Positions 16,719 through 24,246 of a stretch of 40,428 nt of DNA are shown in pieces. Source of the stretch: JBQTHP01 sp052389755 (GTDB lineage Bacteria > Pseudomonadota > Gammaproteobacteria > Steroidobacterales > Steroidobacteraceae); NCBI GenBank assembly GCA_052389755.1, contig JBQTHP010000105.1:1-40428 (forward strand). The letters run 5' to 3'. How positions within the stretch are numbered: position 1 is the stretch's first letter; every line of letters starts with the position of its first letter. The translations under genes and the position numbers were made by a program. The notes under the pieces were generated by a model. That model had not been told where the DNA came from. It was given only the letters and a program-made list of their open reading frames with translations, and ran no database searches.

Positions 16719-17936
16719 GTGGAGCCTCTAACGCGACAAAGAGAAGACGGCGACCGCCTTCCGGCTTCCGCCTTCCGGCCGGAGAAGAGTGCGCTTGTGG
16801 TGGCCGCATTCGCAGCCGCCGCCGCGCTCGCGCTCGGTCAGAGCCCGGATCCGAAGGCCGCCGAAGCGGAGCTTGCCGCGGTTCAAGCCGAAATCGAACG
16901 CATCCGCGAGCAGGTGGGGCGCGACCAGATCGAGCGGGACCGGCTGACGCGCGAGCTGCGGACGGCGGAAGTTTCGGTGGGCGCGGCGCGCGCGGGTCTC
17001 GAGCGGCTTCGACAGGAGCGGGCCGAACGCACTGCGCGCCGCGCGGAGCTCGCGGAAGAGAAACGCCGGCGAGAGGCCGAGCTCGCTCGCGGCCAGGCCG
17101 CGCTCGCCGGGCAGATCAGGGCCGCGTACGTGATCGGGCGGGAAGAACCGCTGCGGCTGCTGCTCAACCAGAAGGATCCGGGACGCGCCGGACGCATGCT
17201 CGCGTACTACGGTTATTTCGGGCGCGCGCGTGCCGGTCACATCGAGCGCATCGCATCGAGCGTACGTCGCATCGAGGAGCTCGATGCGGAGCTCGCAAGC
17301 GAGGAGCAGCGGCTCGAGGCACTGGAAACCGAGCGGCGTGCAGAGCTCGCGCGTCTCGAGCAGGCGCGGGCCAGGCGCGGCTCGGTGCTCGCGAGTCTCA
17401 CTGCCGAGTCGCGCTCGCGTTCGGAGAGCCTCGAGAGGCTGCGCCGGCAGAAGGACGGTCTCGAGAAACTGCTGCGCGAGCTGAAGCGCGCGATGGAGAA
17501 GTTTCCCGTCACGAGCAAGGACGCATTCGCGAAGCTGCGCGGGCAGCTCTCCTGGCCGGTTGCGGGCCGCGTCGTGGCGCGGTACGGCGAGTCGCGCGCG
17601 GGCGGTGTGAAATGGGACGGAGTTCTCGTTGCGACCGATCGCGGCACGCCGGTTCGCAGCGTCTACGACGGTCGCGTCGTGTACGCGGACTGGCTGCCCG
17701 GGCTCGGGCTCCTCGCGATCGTGGATCACGGCGAGGGGTACCTGAGCCTGTACGGACATAACGAGCGGCTTTACAAGGCGGCCGGCGAGCGCGTCACGAC
17801 AGGCGACACGATCGCGGCCGCAGGCGACAGCGGTGGGCGGAGCCGGCCCGAGCTCTACTTCGAGATCCGCAAAGGCGGCAAGCCGGTCGATCCGCGGCCG
17901 TGGTTCAAGTCCGGAAATCCGCGCGCGGCGCCCTAG
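16719..17936 (+). CDS. envC: EnvC-like murein hydrolase activator (degenerate LytM)
   Basis: Periplasmic activator of septal amidases (AmiA/B-type) in cell separation. After a hydrophobic signal segment (SALVVAAFAAAAALALG) comes a long coiled coil (about residues 45-260, rich in E, R and L), then a C-terminal LytM/M23 domain. The metal ligands are missing: KWDG stands where HxGxD is expected and RPELYFEIR where HLHFEIR is expected, as in true EnvC. GTG 16719 lies 9 bases after a TATACT. GTG 16797 is an alternative start, with GGAGAAGAG upstream, but gives a signal peptide without positive charge. A heptad repeat covers 16757-16790. Confidence 0.9.
   Translation: MEPLTRQREDGDRLPASAFRPEKSALVVAAFAAAAALALGQSPDPKAAEAELAAVQAEIERIREQVGRDQIERDRLTRELRTAEVSVGAARAGLERLRQERAERTARRAELAEEKRRREAELARGQAALAGQIRAAYVIGREEPLRLLLNQKDPGRAGRMLAYYGYFGRARAGHIERIASSVRRIEELDAELASEEQRLEALETERRAELARLEQARARRGSVLASLTAESRSRSESLERLRRQKDGLEKLLRELKRAMEKFPVTSKDAFAKLRGQLSWPVAGRVVARYGESRAGGVKWDGVLVATDRGTPVRSVYDGRVVYADWLPGLGLLAIVDHGEGYLSLYGHNERLYKAAGERVTTGDTIAAAGDSGGRSRPELYFEIRKGGKPVDPRPWFKSGNPRAAP
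16757..16790. repeat. Half copy of the CTTCCG-type repeat at the envC start
   Basis: Three 7-bp units (CCTTCCG, GCTTCCG, CCTTCCG; 16757-16777) and the start of the conserved core (GCCGGAGAAGAG). The other half seen in copies at 21714 and 33176 is absent because envC coding sequence follows. Depending on the start used, it supplies either the ribosome-binding site or the N-terminal residues of EnvC. Confidence 0.75.
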
Positions 17937-18055
17937 TCGGACAGGCTCCCAGGCCGCTCGCGGGTACAAAACGCGCACCGGTTCAACGTATTGCCACCGG
18001 GCGTCTGCAATTCTCGCTCGCGATACGTACTACCACGCGCGAGTGCCGACCCAGA

Positions 18056-20338
18056 ATGGACGAAACGGGGCCGCACGCCGGTCGCTCCGATCAGAATGTC
18101 ACGGGCTCGCTCGAGCCCTACGCCCAGCTGTGCCGTTCTCTGCTGCCGCGCGCCACGACCATCGCGGTGTTCGATGCCGAGGGCGAGGTCGTGTGGGCGA
18201 GCGATACGATGGGCCCGGACCTCATGCAGCTCGTGTTCGACGCGCTGCAGGCCGCGCGTACGGAGCGCGACAGCGCCGGGCAGTTGCTCCGGCTCGCGGA
18301 CGACATTCCCGTCTACGTTTGCTGGCTGCGCGACGACGCTCAGGGGCTGATCGCGCTCGTGGCGATCGTGTGCCGCGGAGCGGCCGCGAGAGGCGCGCCG
18401 GAGCGCGAAATCCGTGAGTTCTCCTTCGTGCACGCGCTCGTGCGGCCGGCGCTCGAGTGTCTGCGCCGCGATCTCCTCGCCCGCACATCGATCGCAAATC
18501 TGAACACCCGCGTTTCCGCGCTCGATCGCGACCTCGAGCTCGTTCTGGCCGACACGGGCGCGCTGGATACCGACGAGGCCGGCACCGCGGACGATCTGAA
18601 GGCGATCCTGCAGACTGCGGTCGAGCATCTGAAATGCGTGGTGGGCGCGCTGATCGTTCCGGAGAAAGGACTCGTGCTCATGCGCTCGGCGGCCGGCAGC
18701 CCGGCCGACGGCCAGTTGATCGCGCGCACGCATCGCCACCTCGTTTCGATGACGCAGATGCGCCGCGAACCCGTGATCATCAATCGGCTGACGCCCAGCG
18801 CGGCGCTCGGCGTCGTGCCTTATCGGATCCTCTCCTGCCCCGTGCGGCACGCGGGCGGACGCACGATGGGTGTCCTCGCGCTCTTTCGCTCCATCGAGGG
18901 CCCAGAGCTTCTGCCGCGCGACGCACGCCTCGCGGATCTCATCGCGCGCAAGGTCGCTGCCGTGATCGACGCGAGCTACGACGCGATGACCGGGCTCTAC
19001 ACGCGCCACGCCTTCGAGCAGCGCGTCCGCGCGGCGGTCGCAGGCTCGGGATCATGGAGTGCCCTCTATATCGATTCGGATCAGCTCCATGTCGTCAACG
19101 ACAACCACGGCATGCACATCGGCGACCGCGTGATCGCGCAGCTCGGCGAGCTGCTGCGCGGCCGCCTGCCGCCCGGCGCCTTCGCCGCGCGCATCTCCGG
19201 CGATCGCTTCGCCGCGCTGCTGCCAAGCGGCCTGGACGATGCCACGCAGTTCGCGGAAAGCCTGCGTACGGGTGCGGAAATGCTCGGCGCGATGAATGGC
19301 GAGGCACGCGTGCACGTCTCGGTGAGCATCGGCGTCGCTCCGCTCGATCGCGAGGCAGGCGAGCTCACGCATTCGCTCGCCGCGGCGGAGACTGCGTGCA
19401 AGGCCGCGAAAGATCGCGGCCGCAATCGCGTCGAAGCCTACGTCCAGAACGACGCGAGCATCATGCGCCGGTTCGCGGACATCAACATCGCCGCGCGGCT
19501 GCGCGCCGCGCTCTCGGCCGATCGCCTGCGCCTCGACGGGCAGCTGATCATGCCGTTCGCCGCAGCGCCGAGCGACGCACGGCCGCATTACGAGCTCCTG
19601 TTGCGCATGATCGACGAGGACGGCACGACGCTCGGGCCCGACCGGTTCCTGTCGGCCGCGAACCGGTATCAGCTCATGCCCGCGATCGACCGCTGGGTCA
19701 TCGACAGGGCCATCGAGCTCGTGAAGCCGTATGCGGGCATGCTCACCGAGCGGCCGGTCGTGTTCGCGATCAACTTCTCCGGCCAGTCGCTCTCGGACGA
19801 TGCGTTCGCCGATTTCCTCCTGGAGCGGATCGACGCGAGCGGACTCGAGCCCGCGCTCTTCTGTTTCGAGCTGACGGAGACGGCGACCGTCGCGAACATC
19901 GCGCGCGCCGAGGTGCTCATGCGGCGGTTGCGGCGCCTCGGGTGCGGTGTAGCGCTCGACGACTTCGGCACGGGTTTCTCGTCGCTTTCCTATCTGCGAC
20001 AGCTGCCGGTCACGATGCTGAAGATCGACGGCAGCTTCGTCCGCGACATCCTGACCGACGCGCGCGCGGAGTCGATGGTGGCTGCGATCGCGCAACTCGC
20101 GCGCAGCATGTCGATCGGCACCGTCGCGGAATACGTCGAGACGGAGGCGATCCGCAACCGCGTCGTGGCGCTCGGAGTCGACTACGGCCAGGGTTTTGCG
20201 ATCGGGCGGCCCGCGCCGATCGCCGACGTGCTCGCGCAGATTCCCGTGCTCGCGGCAGCGCTGCCGGTGCAGTGCACGCCCGCGCAGGAGCAGCTCGAGC
20301 CGCAGCCTGACGGCGTTCTCACGGCCGCGCTCCATTAG
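18056..20338 (+). CDS. GAF-GGDEF-EAL protein, likely c-di-GMP phosphodiesterase
   Basis: A 760-residue cytoplasmic signalling protein. Residues about 15-120 look like a PAS-type sensor, residues about 175-310 like a GAF domain, then GGDEF (about 315-470) and EAL (about 500-740). The GGDEF active site reads SGDRF, so cyclase activity is unlikely; the domain may bind GTP as a regulator. The EAL signature reads ELLLR, keeping the Glu; the other catalytic residues are present (NFSG, FELTET, DDFGTG, KIDGSF, AEYVET). Phosphodiesterase activity is therefore likely. ATG at 18056 is chosen because the upstream frame overlaps envC. It sits between envC and ctpA, which are adjacent in many relatives. 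Confidence 0.92.
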   Translation: MDETGPHAGRSDQNVTGSLEPYAQLCRSLLPRATTIAVFDAEGEVVWASDTMGPDLMQLVFDALQAARTERDSAGQLLRLADDIPVYVCWLRDDAQGLIALVAIVCRGAAARGAPEREIREFSFVHALVRPALECLRRDLLARTSIANLNTRVSALDRDLELVLADTGALDTDEAGTADDLKAILQTAVEHLKCVVGALIVPEKGLVLMRSAAGSPADGQLIARTHRHLVSMTQMRREPVIINRLTPSAALGVVPYRILSCPVRHAGGRTMGVLALFRSIEGPELLPRDARLADLIARKVAAVIDASYDAMTGLYTRHAFEQRVRAAVAGSGSWSALYIDSDQLHVVNDNHGMHIGDRVIAQLGELLRGRLPPGAFAARISGDRFAALLPSGLDDATQFAESLRTGAEMLGAMNGEARVHVSVSIGVAPLDREAGELTHSLAAAETACKAAKDRGRNRVEAYVQNDASIMRRFADINIAARLRAALSADRLRLDGQLIMPFAAAPSDARPHYELLLRMIDEDGTTLGPDRFLSAANRYQLMPAIDRWVIDRAIELVKPYAGMLTERPVVFAINFSGQSLSDDAFADFLLERIDASGLEPALFCFELTETATVANIARAEVLMRRLRRLGCGVALDDFGTGFSSLSYLRQLPVTMLKIDGSFVRDILTDARAESMVAAIAQLARSMSIGTVAEYVETEAIRNRVVALGVDYGQGFAIGRPAPIADVLAQIPVLAAALPVQCTPAQEQLEPQPDGVLTAALH

Positions 20339-20381
20339 CAAGCGTGGCCAAAGCTTGACTGCAGAAATGGTGTTCAAGTGA

Positions 20382-20409
20382 TTGACCGGCAACGTAAGCG
20401 TCCTGTATC
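20382..20409 (+). promoter_or_regulatory. Possible promoter of ctpA
   Basis: TTGACC at 20382-20387 and TGTATC at 20404-20409, spaced by 16 bp, upstream of the ATG at 20453. The -35 is good and the -10 is weak. Confidence 0.3.
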
Positions 20410-20452
20410 TCGTGCACCTGACGGGTTCGCACAATTCGGGGGTCTACCAAGA

Positions 20453-21700
20453 ATGTCAGCGAAAACGCTGACCACTCTCGTTTCGGGAGTGGTCCTGGGC
20501 TTTTCTGCGAGTCTGACGAGCGGCGTGCTCGCGGATGCCCAGAAAGACGACAAGACTACGGTCGCGGTCGCCGCATCCACCAGCCTCCCGTGGGAGGAGG
20601 CGAGGCTTCTCGCCGAGGTCCTCGAGCGCGTGAAGCGCGAGTACGTCGCGGACGTCGACGATCGCGAGCTGCTCGAGAACGCGGTGCGCGGCATGGTGTC
20701 CGCGCTCGATCCGCACTCGGCATTCCTCAACAGCGAGGAATACGAAGAGATCCGCGTCTCGACCATGGGGTCCTATCCCGGCGTCGGAATCGAGGTCGCG
20801 GCGGCCGACGGCGCAGTGAAGATCATTCGAACGATCGAAGGCTCGCCCGCGGACACCGCGGGACTGCGCGCCGGCGATCTCATCGTGAAGATCGACGACG
20901 CCGAGATCGGCACCGATCTCGAAGGCACGATCACGCGCATGCGGGGTCGGGCGGGCTCGACGGTGAAGCTCGTGGTCCGCCGCCCGGGCGAGACCGGCGA
21001 GCTGCTCACGTATATGCTGCAACGTGCCCGCGTCTCCGTACACAGCGTCGCGCAGCGCACGCTCGAGCCTGGCTACGGGTATCTGCGCATCACTACCTTC
21101 AGCGAGACGACGGCGGACGACGTCAATCGCGCCATCTTGCAGCTGAAGCGCTCGAATCCGGCCGGCCTGCAGGGACTCGTGCTCGACCTGCGCAACAATC
21201 CCGGCGGTGTTCTCGAAGCGGGCGTTGCGGTCGCGGATGCGTTTCTCGAGAGCGGCGTGATCGTCACCGCCGACGGACGCACCGAAGATGCCCGCTTCCG
21301 CATGGATGCGACGCCGGGCGACCTGCTCGAAGGGGCGCCGCTCGTCGTGCTCGTGAACAGCGGGTCGGCCTCGGCATCGGAGATCCTGGCCGGTGCGCTC
21401 AAGGATCACGGACGCGCATCGCTCATGGGCCACAAGACGTACGGCAAGGGGTCGGTTCAGACCGTCATGCCGCTATCGCGCGGCGGTGCGGTGAAGCTGA
21501 CTACGTCCCGCTACTTCACGCCGTCCGGCGCTTCCATTCACGAGAAGGGCATCGTCCCGGACGTCGCGATCGACGGCGCGGAGGGTCGTCCCGCCGAGCT
21601 CGGTTCGGGCAAGTCCGACGGGTCCCTGGTGTCGCGTGATGGCCCGGTCGGGGTCGCGCTGGAAGCGCTCAAGGCGCGGCGGTTAGCCGCCGCGCCTTGA
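20453..21700 (+). CDS. ctpA: S41 family carboxyl-terminal processing peptidase (CtpA)
   Basis: Periplasmic serine protease that trims envelope proteins and murein hydrolases. The 415-residue protein has a signal peptide (MSAKTLTTLVSGVVLGFSAS...), an N-terminal helical region, a PDZ domain (about residues 100-185, with GSYPGVGIEV and GLRAGDLIVKIDD) and the S41 core. The catalytic Ser is in NSGSASASEI (about residue 306) and the Lys in HKTYGKGSVQT. The ATG at 20453 is preferred over the GTG at 20378 because it gives a clean signal peptide. The last 12 codons lie within a perfect 18-bp inverted repeat. EnvC-CtpA proximity suggests shared roles in murein remodelling. Confidence 0.95.
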   Translation: MSAKTLTTLVSGVVLGFSASLTSGVLADAQKDDKTTVAVAASTSLPWEEARLLAEVLERVKREYVADVDDRELLENAVRGMVSALDPHSAFLNSEEYEEIRVSTMGSYPGVGIEVAAADGAVKIIRTIEGSPADTAGLRAGDLIVKIDDAEIGTDLEGTITRMRGRAGSTVKLVVRRPGETGELLTYMLQRARVSVHSVAQRTLEPGYGYLRITTFSETTADDVNRAILQLKRSNPAGLQGLVLDLRNNPGGVLEAGVAVADAFLESGVIVTADGRTEDARFRMDATPGDLLEGAPLVVLVNSGSASASEILAGALKDHGRASLMGHKTYGKGSVQTVMPLSRGGAVKLTTSRYFTPSGASIHEKGIVPDVAIDGAEGRPAELGSGKSDGSLVSRDGPVGVALEALKARRLAAAP

Positions 21701-21704
21701 GCGC
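21665..21704. terminator. Perfect 18-bp hairpin at the ctpA 3' end
   Basis: Two perfectly complementary 18-base arms (21665-21682 and 21687-21704) with a 4-base loop, TTAG. It encodes the last CtpA residues and the stop codon (21698-21700). No T-run follows, so it may act as a transcript-stabilising 3' end or a weak terminator rather than a classical one. Confidence 0.65.
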
Positions 21705-21713
21705 GGCTCCGGG

Positions 21714-21795
21714 TCTCCGCCTTCCGACTTCCGGTCAGAGAAGAACGCTCGAGGCAGCGCCTCTTCTCCGGCCGGAAGACGGACGCCGGAAGTCC
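21714..21795. repeat. CTTCCG-family repeat element, full copy
   Basis: Left arm with 7-bp units (CCTTCCG, ACTTCCG; 21720-21733), a core GTCAGAGAAGAACGC...GCGCCTCTTCTCC and an inverted right arm (GGAAGAC, GGACGCC, GGAAGTC). The core has an inner AGAAG/CTTCT stem. In opposite orientation it aligns with copies at 14317-14399 and 33176-33277. It fills the ctpA-dedA gap and ends directly at a TAAACT hexamer (21796-21801). Confidence 0.8.
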
Positions 21796-21801
21796 TAAAC
21801 T
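21796..21801 (+). promoter_or_regulatory. Possible -10 box just before dedA
   Basis: TAAACT, seven bases before the dedA ATG at 21809. A start of transcription at the usual distance would give a leaderless mRNA. No -35 is visible. Confidence 0.3.
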
Positions 21802-21808
21802 CCGCGGC

Positions 21809-22459
21809 ATGGAGCTCGTCACCTGGTTCATCGATCTCGTCCTGCACCTCGACCGGCATCTGGTGGAGCTGCTGGCGCAGTACGGCGTGTGGATATATGC
21901 GATCTTGTTTGTCATCATTTTTTCCGAAACGGGGTTCGTCGTCACGCCGTTCCTGCCGGGTGACTCGCTGCTGTTCGCCGTCGGAGCGCTCGCCGCGGTC
22001 GACACGAGCGGTACGCTTACCGCGCCGATCGCCTCGGCGCTGCTCGCGGCTGCTGCCATTCTCGGCAACACACTGAACTACTCGATCGGCCGCGCGATCG
22101 GGCCGCCCGCGTTCAGCGGACGCTACCGGTTCCTGAAGCTCGAGTACCTGCAGCGGACAGAGGAGTTCTTCCAGCGCTGGGGCGGCATGACGATCGTGAT
22201 GTCGCGCTTCGTGCCCATCGTGCGCACCTTCGCGCCGTTCGTCGCCGGCGTCGGCCGCATGCGCTACGCGCGCTTTCAGGCCTACAACATCGCCGGAGGA
22301 CTCTCCTGGGTCCTGCTCTTCATCTGGGGCGGCTTCCTCTTCGGCAACATCCCGCTGGTGAAGGACAACTTCGGCATCGTGACCATCCTGATCATCCTCG
22401 TGTCGCTGCTGCCGGTCGCAGGCATGTTCGTTCGCAAGCGAGCGCCTGCGACCCGATAG
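21809..22459 (+). CDS. DedA family membrane protein
   Basis: A 216-residue inner-membrane protein of the DedA/VTT family, whose members move phospholipid or undecaprenyl-phosphate carriers across the membrane and support envelope integrity. Characteristic motifs are FSETGFVVTPFLPGDSLLF (residues about 38-56) and SRFVPIVRTFAPFVAGVGRM (about 133-152), in addition to 4-5 hydrophobic segments. It starts a three-gene run on the plus strand with SRPBCC and holin-like genes. The precise substrate cannot be inferred. Confidence 0.94.
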   Translation: MELVTWFIDLVLHLDRHLVELLAQYGVWIYAILFVIIFSETGFVVTPFLPGDSLLFAVGALAAVDTSGTLTAPIASALLAAAAILGNTLNYSIGRAIGPPAFSGRYRFLKLEYLQRTEEFFQRWGGMTIVMSRFVPIVRTFAPFVAGVGRMRYARFQAYNIAGGLSWVLLFIWGGFLFGNIPLVKDNFGIVTILIILVSLLPVAGMFVRKRAPATR

Positions 22460-22462
22460 AAT
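22457..22462 (+). promoter_or_regulatory. Possible -10 box before the SRPBCC gene
   Basis: TAGAAT overlapping the dedA stop, six bases before the ATG at 22469, so a transcript from it would be leaderless. No clear -35. Read-through from dedA is the alternative. Confidence 0.3.
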
Positions 22463-22468
22463 CCGCGC

Positions 22469-22918
22469 ATGGCGGAAAGAACCCGCGGCTATGCGCACCG
22501 CATAGACATCTCGGCCGACGCCCGGCGCGTGTGGGTCGCGCTCACCGACTCGGCGTCGCTCGCGCGGTGGTGCTCGCCGAAGGCGGAAGTGCGCGCGAAG
22601 GCGGGCGGCTCGTTCCGCGCGAGCGTCGATCGCGTCGTCGAGCTCGATGCACACATCGACGTGTTCGAGCCGGGGCGGCGCCTGCGGCTCATCTATCTGC
22701 CGAATGCGGCGCTGCCGCCCGCGGACAGCGCCATCGTGGACGATTTTCTCGTGCAGAGCAGTGCGAACGGTGGCACGGTCGTGCGCCTGCTCTGCTCGGG
22801 CATACCCGACTCGCCCGCCTGGGACACGCCGTACCTGCGGCTGCGAACCGGCTGGGAACGCGCCATGGCGCGCCTCAAGGTATTCGTCGAGAAGCAGCAG
22901 AGTGAGGAAGCGAAATGA
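22469..22918 (+). CDS. SRPBCC (AHSA1-like) domain protein
   Basis: A 149-residue cytoplasmic protein with the START/Bet v1-like fold of the AHSA1 (activator of Hsp90 ATPase) group. Evidence is the opening pattern RIDISADARRVWVALTDSASLARWC, followed by the repeated beta strands and a final long helix (LRTGWERAMARLKVFVEKQ). These proteins bind hydrophobic ligands; this one's ligand is unknown. It overlaps the next gene by four bases (ATGA). Confidence 0.85.
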   Translation: MAERTRGYAHRIDISADARRVWVALTDSASLARWCSPKAEVRAKAGGSFRASVDRVVELDAHIDVFEPGRRLRLIYLPNAALPPADSAIVDDFLVQSSANGGTVVRLLCSGIPDSPAWDTPYLRLRTGWERAMARLKVFVEKQQSEEAK

Positions 22919-23295
22919 TCGGCTTCATATTTCGCGCCGTCATCGCGGCGCTCGGCCTGTGGCTCGCGACGCGGCTCCTCGGCCCGCGCGTCTACATCGA
23001 CGACGCGGGCACCCTGGTGCTCGCCGGCGTACTCCTCGGCGTCGTGAATGCGATCGTGCGTCCCGTCACGGTCGTGCTCACTTTCCCGATCACGCTCGCG
23101 ACGCTCGGACTGTTTCTGCTCGTGGTGAACGCGGCGATGCTCGGCCTCGTCGCCCTGTTCCTTCCGGGGTTTCGCATCGAGGGCTTCTGGGCTGCGATCG
23201 CCGCGGCGCTCATCGTTGGCCTCACGGGCTGGATCGGCTCTTGGCTGATCGGTCCGAGCGGCAAAGTGGAGATTTACAAAGGCCGCCCGTCCTGA
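22915..23295 (+). CDS. Four-TM phage holin family (superfamily IV) protein
   Basis: A 126-residue membrane protein with four hydrophobic segments, matching the mycobacterial 4-TMS phage holin family (DUF360-type). The pattern LAGVLLGVVNAIVRPV and the closing GPSGKVEIYKGR tail are consistent with that family. These are widespread chromosomal membrane proteins with no shown holin function. Translationally coupled to the SRPBCC gene. Confidence 0.8.
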   Translation: MIGFIFRAVIAALGLWLATRLLGPRVYIDDAGTLVLAGVLLGVVNAIVRPVTVVLTFPITLATLGLFLLVVNAAMLGLVALFLPGFRIEGFWAAIAAALIVGLTGWIGSWLIGPSGKVEIYKGRPS

Positions 23296-23334
23296 CGGCG
23301 CGGCAGCCGATCACTTCATCGTAAACCCGGGAGC

Positions 23335-24246
23335 TCAGCCGGTCGGCTCGGGCTGCGGATCCTCGCTCGGCCAGCTGACGAGCACGACACCCGCCAGAAT
23401 CACGACCATGCCGGCGAGCTGAGCTGCCGTCAGATGCTCATCGAGCAGCCACCACCCGAGCAGCGTCGCGATCGCCGGGTTGACGTAGCTGTACGTGCCG
23501 ACCTGCGCGGGCGTCACGTTGTGCGTGAGCCAGGCGTACGCGGTGTACGCGAGGCACGAGCTGAAGAGCGTGAGATAGGCCATCGAGAGCAGGCCTGGAG
23601 CCGCCCAGGTCCAGTGAGCCGCTTCGCCGAAGAAGAGTCCTGCGACGACCAGCATCGCGCCGCCGACGAGCATCTGAAAACCCGTGAAAGCCAGCACGTC
23701 GAGTCGCGTCGCCGCGTTCCGGTAGAAGATCGTGCCCATCGCCCAGCCGGCGCACCCGACGAGGATGCCGAGCTGCGGCACGAGAAGCTCGCTCGCGAGA
23801 TCCTGCGCGGGCCACAGTATCAGCGCGACGCCGACGAAGCCGATCGCGAGCCCCGTCGCGGCGCGTGAACTCAGGGGGTGCGCGCGAGCTCCGAGAGTGC
23901 CGAGCAGCGCGATCCAGAAGGCGCTCGAAGCGTTCAGGAGCGCGGACGTGCCCGAGTCGACCCACTGCATCGCCCAGTTGTTGAAGCCGTTCGAGACGAG
24001 GACGGTGAAGAAGCCCATGACGAGCACGTTGGTGAGGTCACGGCCGTCGAGCCGCGTGCGGCGCCCGAGCGCGAAGGCAATACCGAGCAGCAGTAGTCCG
24101 CTGATCGTGAAGCGGATGCCGCCGAATAGCCTCGGCGGCAGGTTATGAACGCCGATGCTCGTGACGAGATAGCTCGAACCCCAGACTAGGTAGACGATCG
24201 AGAAACAGACGAGGAGCTTGGTCGACCGGGATGCGTTCCATCTCAT
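23335..24246 (-). CDS. EamA family (drug/metabolite) transporter
   Basis: A 303-residue inner-membrane protein with ten predicted helices arranged as two EamA repeats (about 10-135 and 150-290). Landmarks are YLVWGSSYLVT near the N-terminus and SYVNPAIATLLGWWLLDEHLT in the second repeat, typical of the family (YedA/RhaT-like). The ATG at 24246 overlaps the stop of the upstream OPT gene as ATGA, so they are co-translated. Substrate unknown; an exporter of amino acids or metabolites is common in the family. Confidence 0.9.
   Translation of the reverse strand: MRWNASRSTKLLVCFSIVYLVWGSSYLVTSIGVHNLPPRLFGGIRFTISGLLLLGIAFALGRRTRLDGRDLTNVLVMGFFTVLVSNGFNNWAMQWVDSGTSALLNASSAFWIALLGTLGARAHPLSSRAATGLAIGFVGVALILWPAQDLASELLVPQLGILVGCAGWAMGTIFYRNAATRLDVLAFTGFQMLVGGAMLVVAGLFFGEAAHWTWAAPGLLSMAYLTLFSSCLAYTAYAWLTHNVTPAQVGTYSYVNPAIATLLGWWLLDEHLTAAQLAGMVVILAGVVLVSWPSEDPQPEPTG

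Noticed and set aside
22915..23295. Prophage indicated by the holin-like gene
   Set aside because: This holin family is common in chromosomes and no other phage gene is present.
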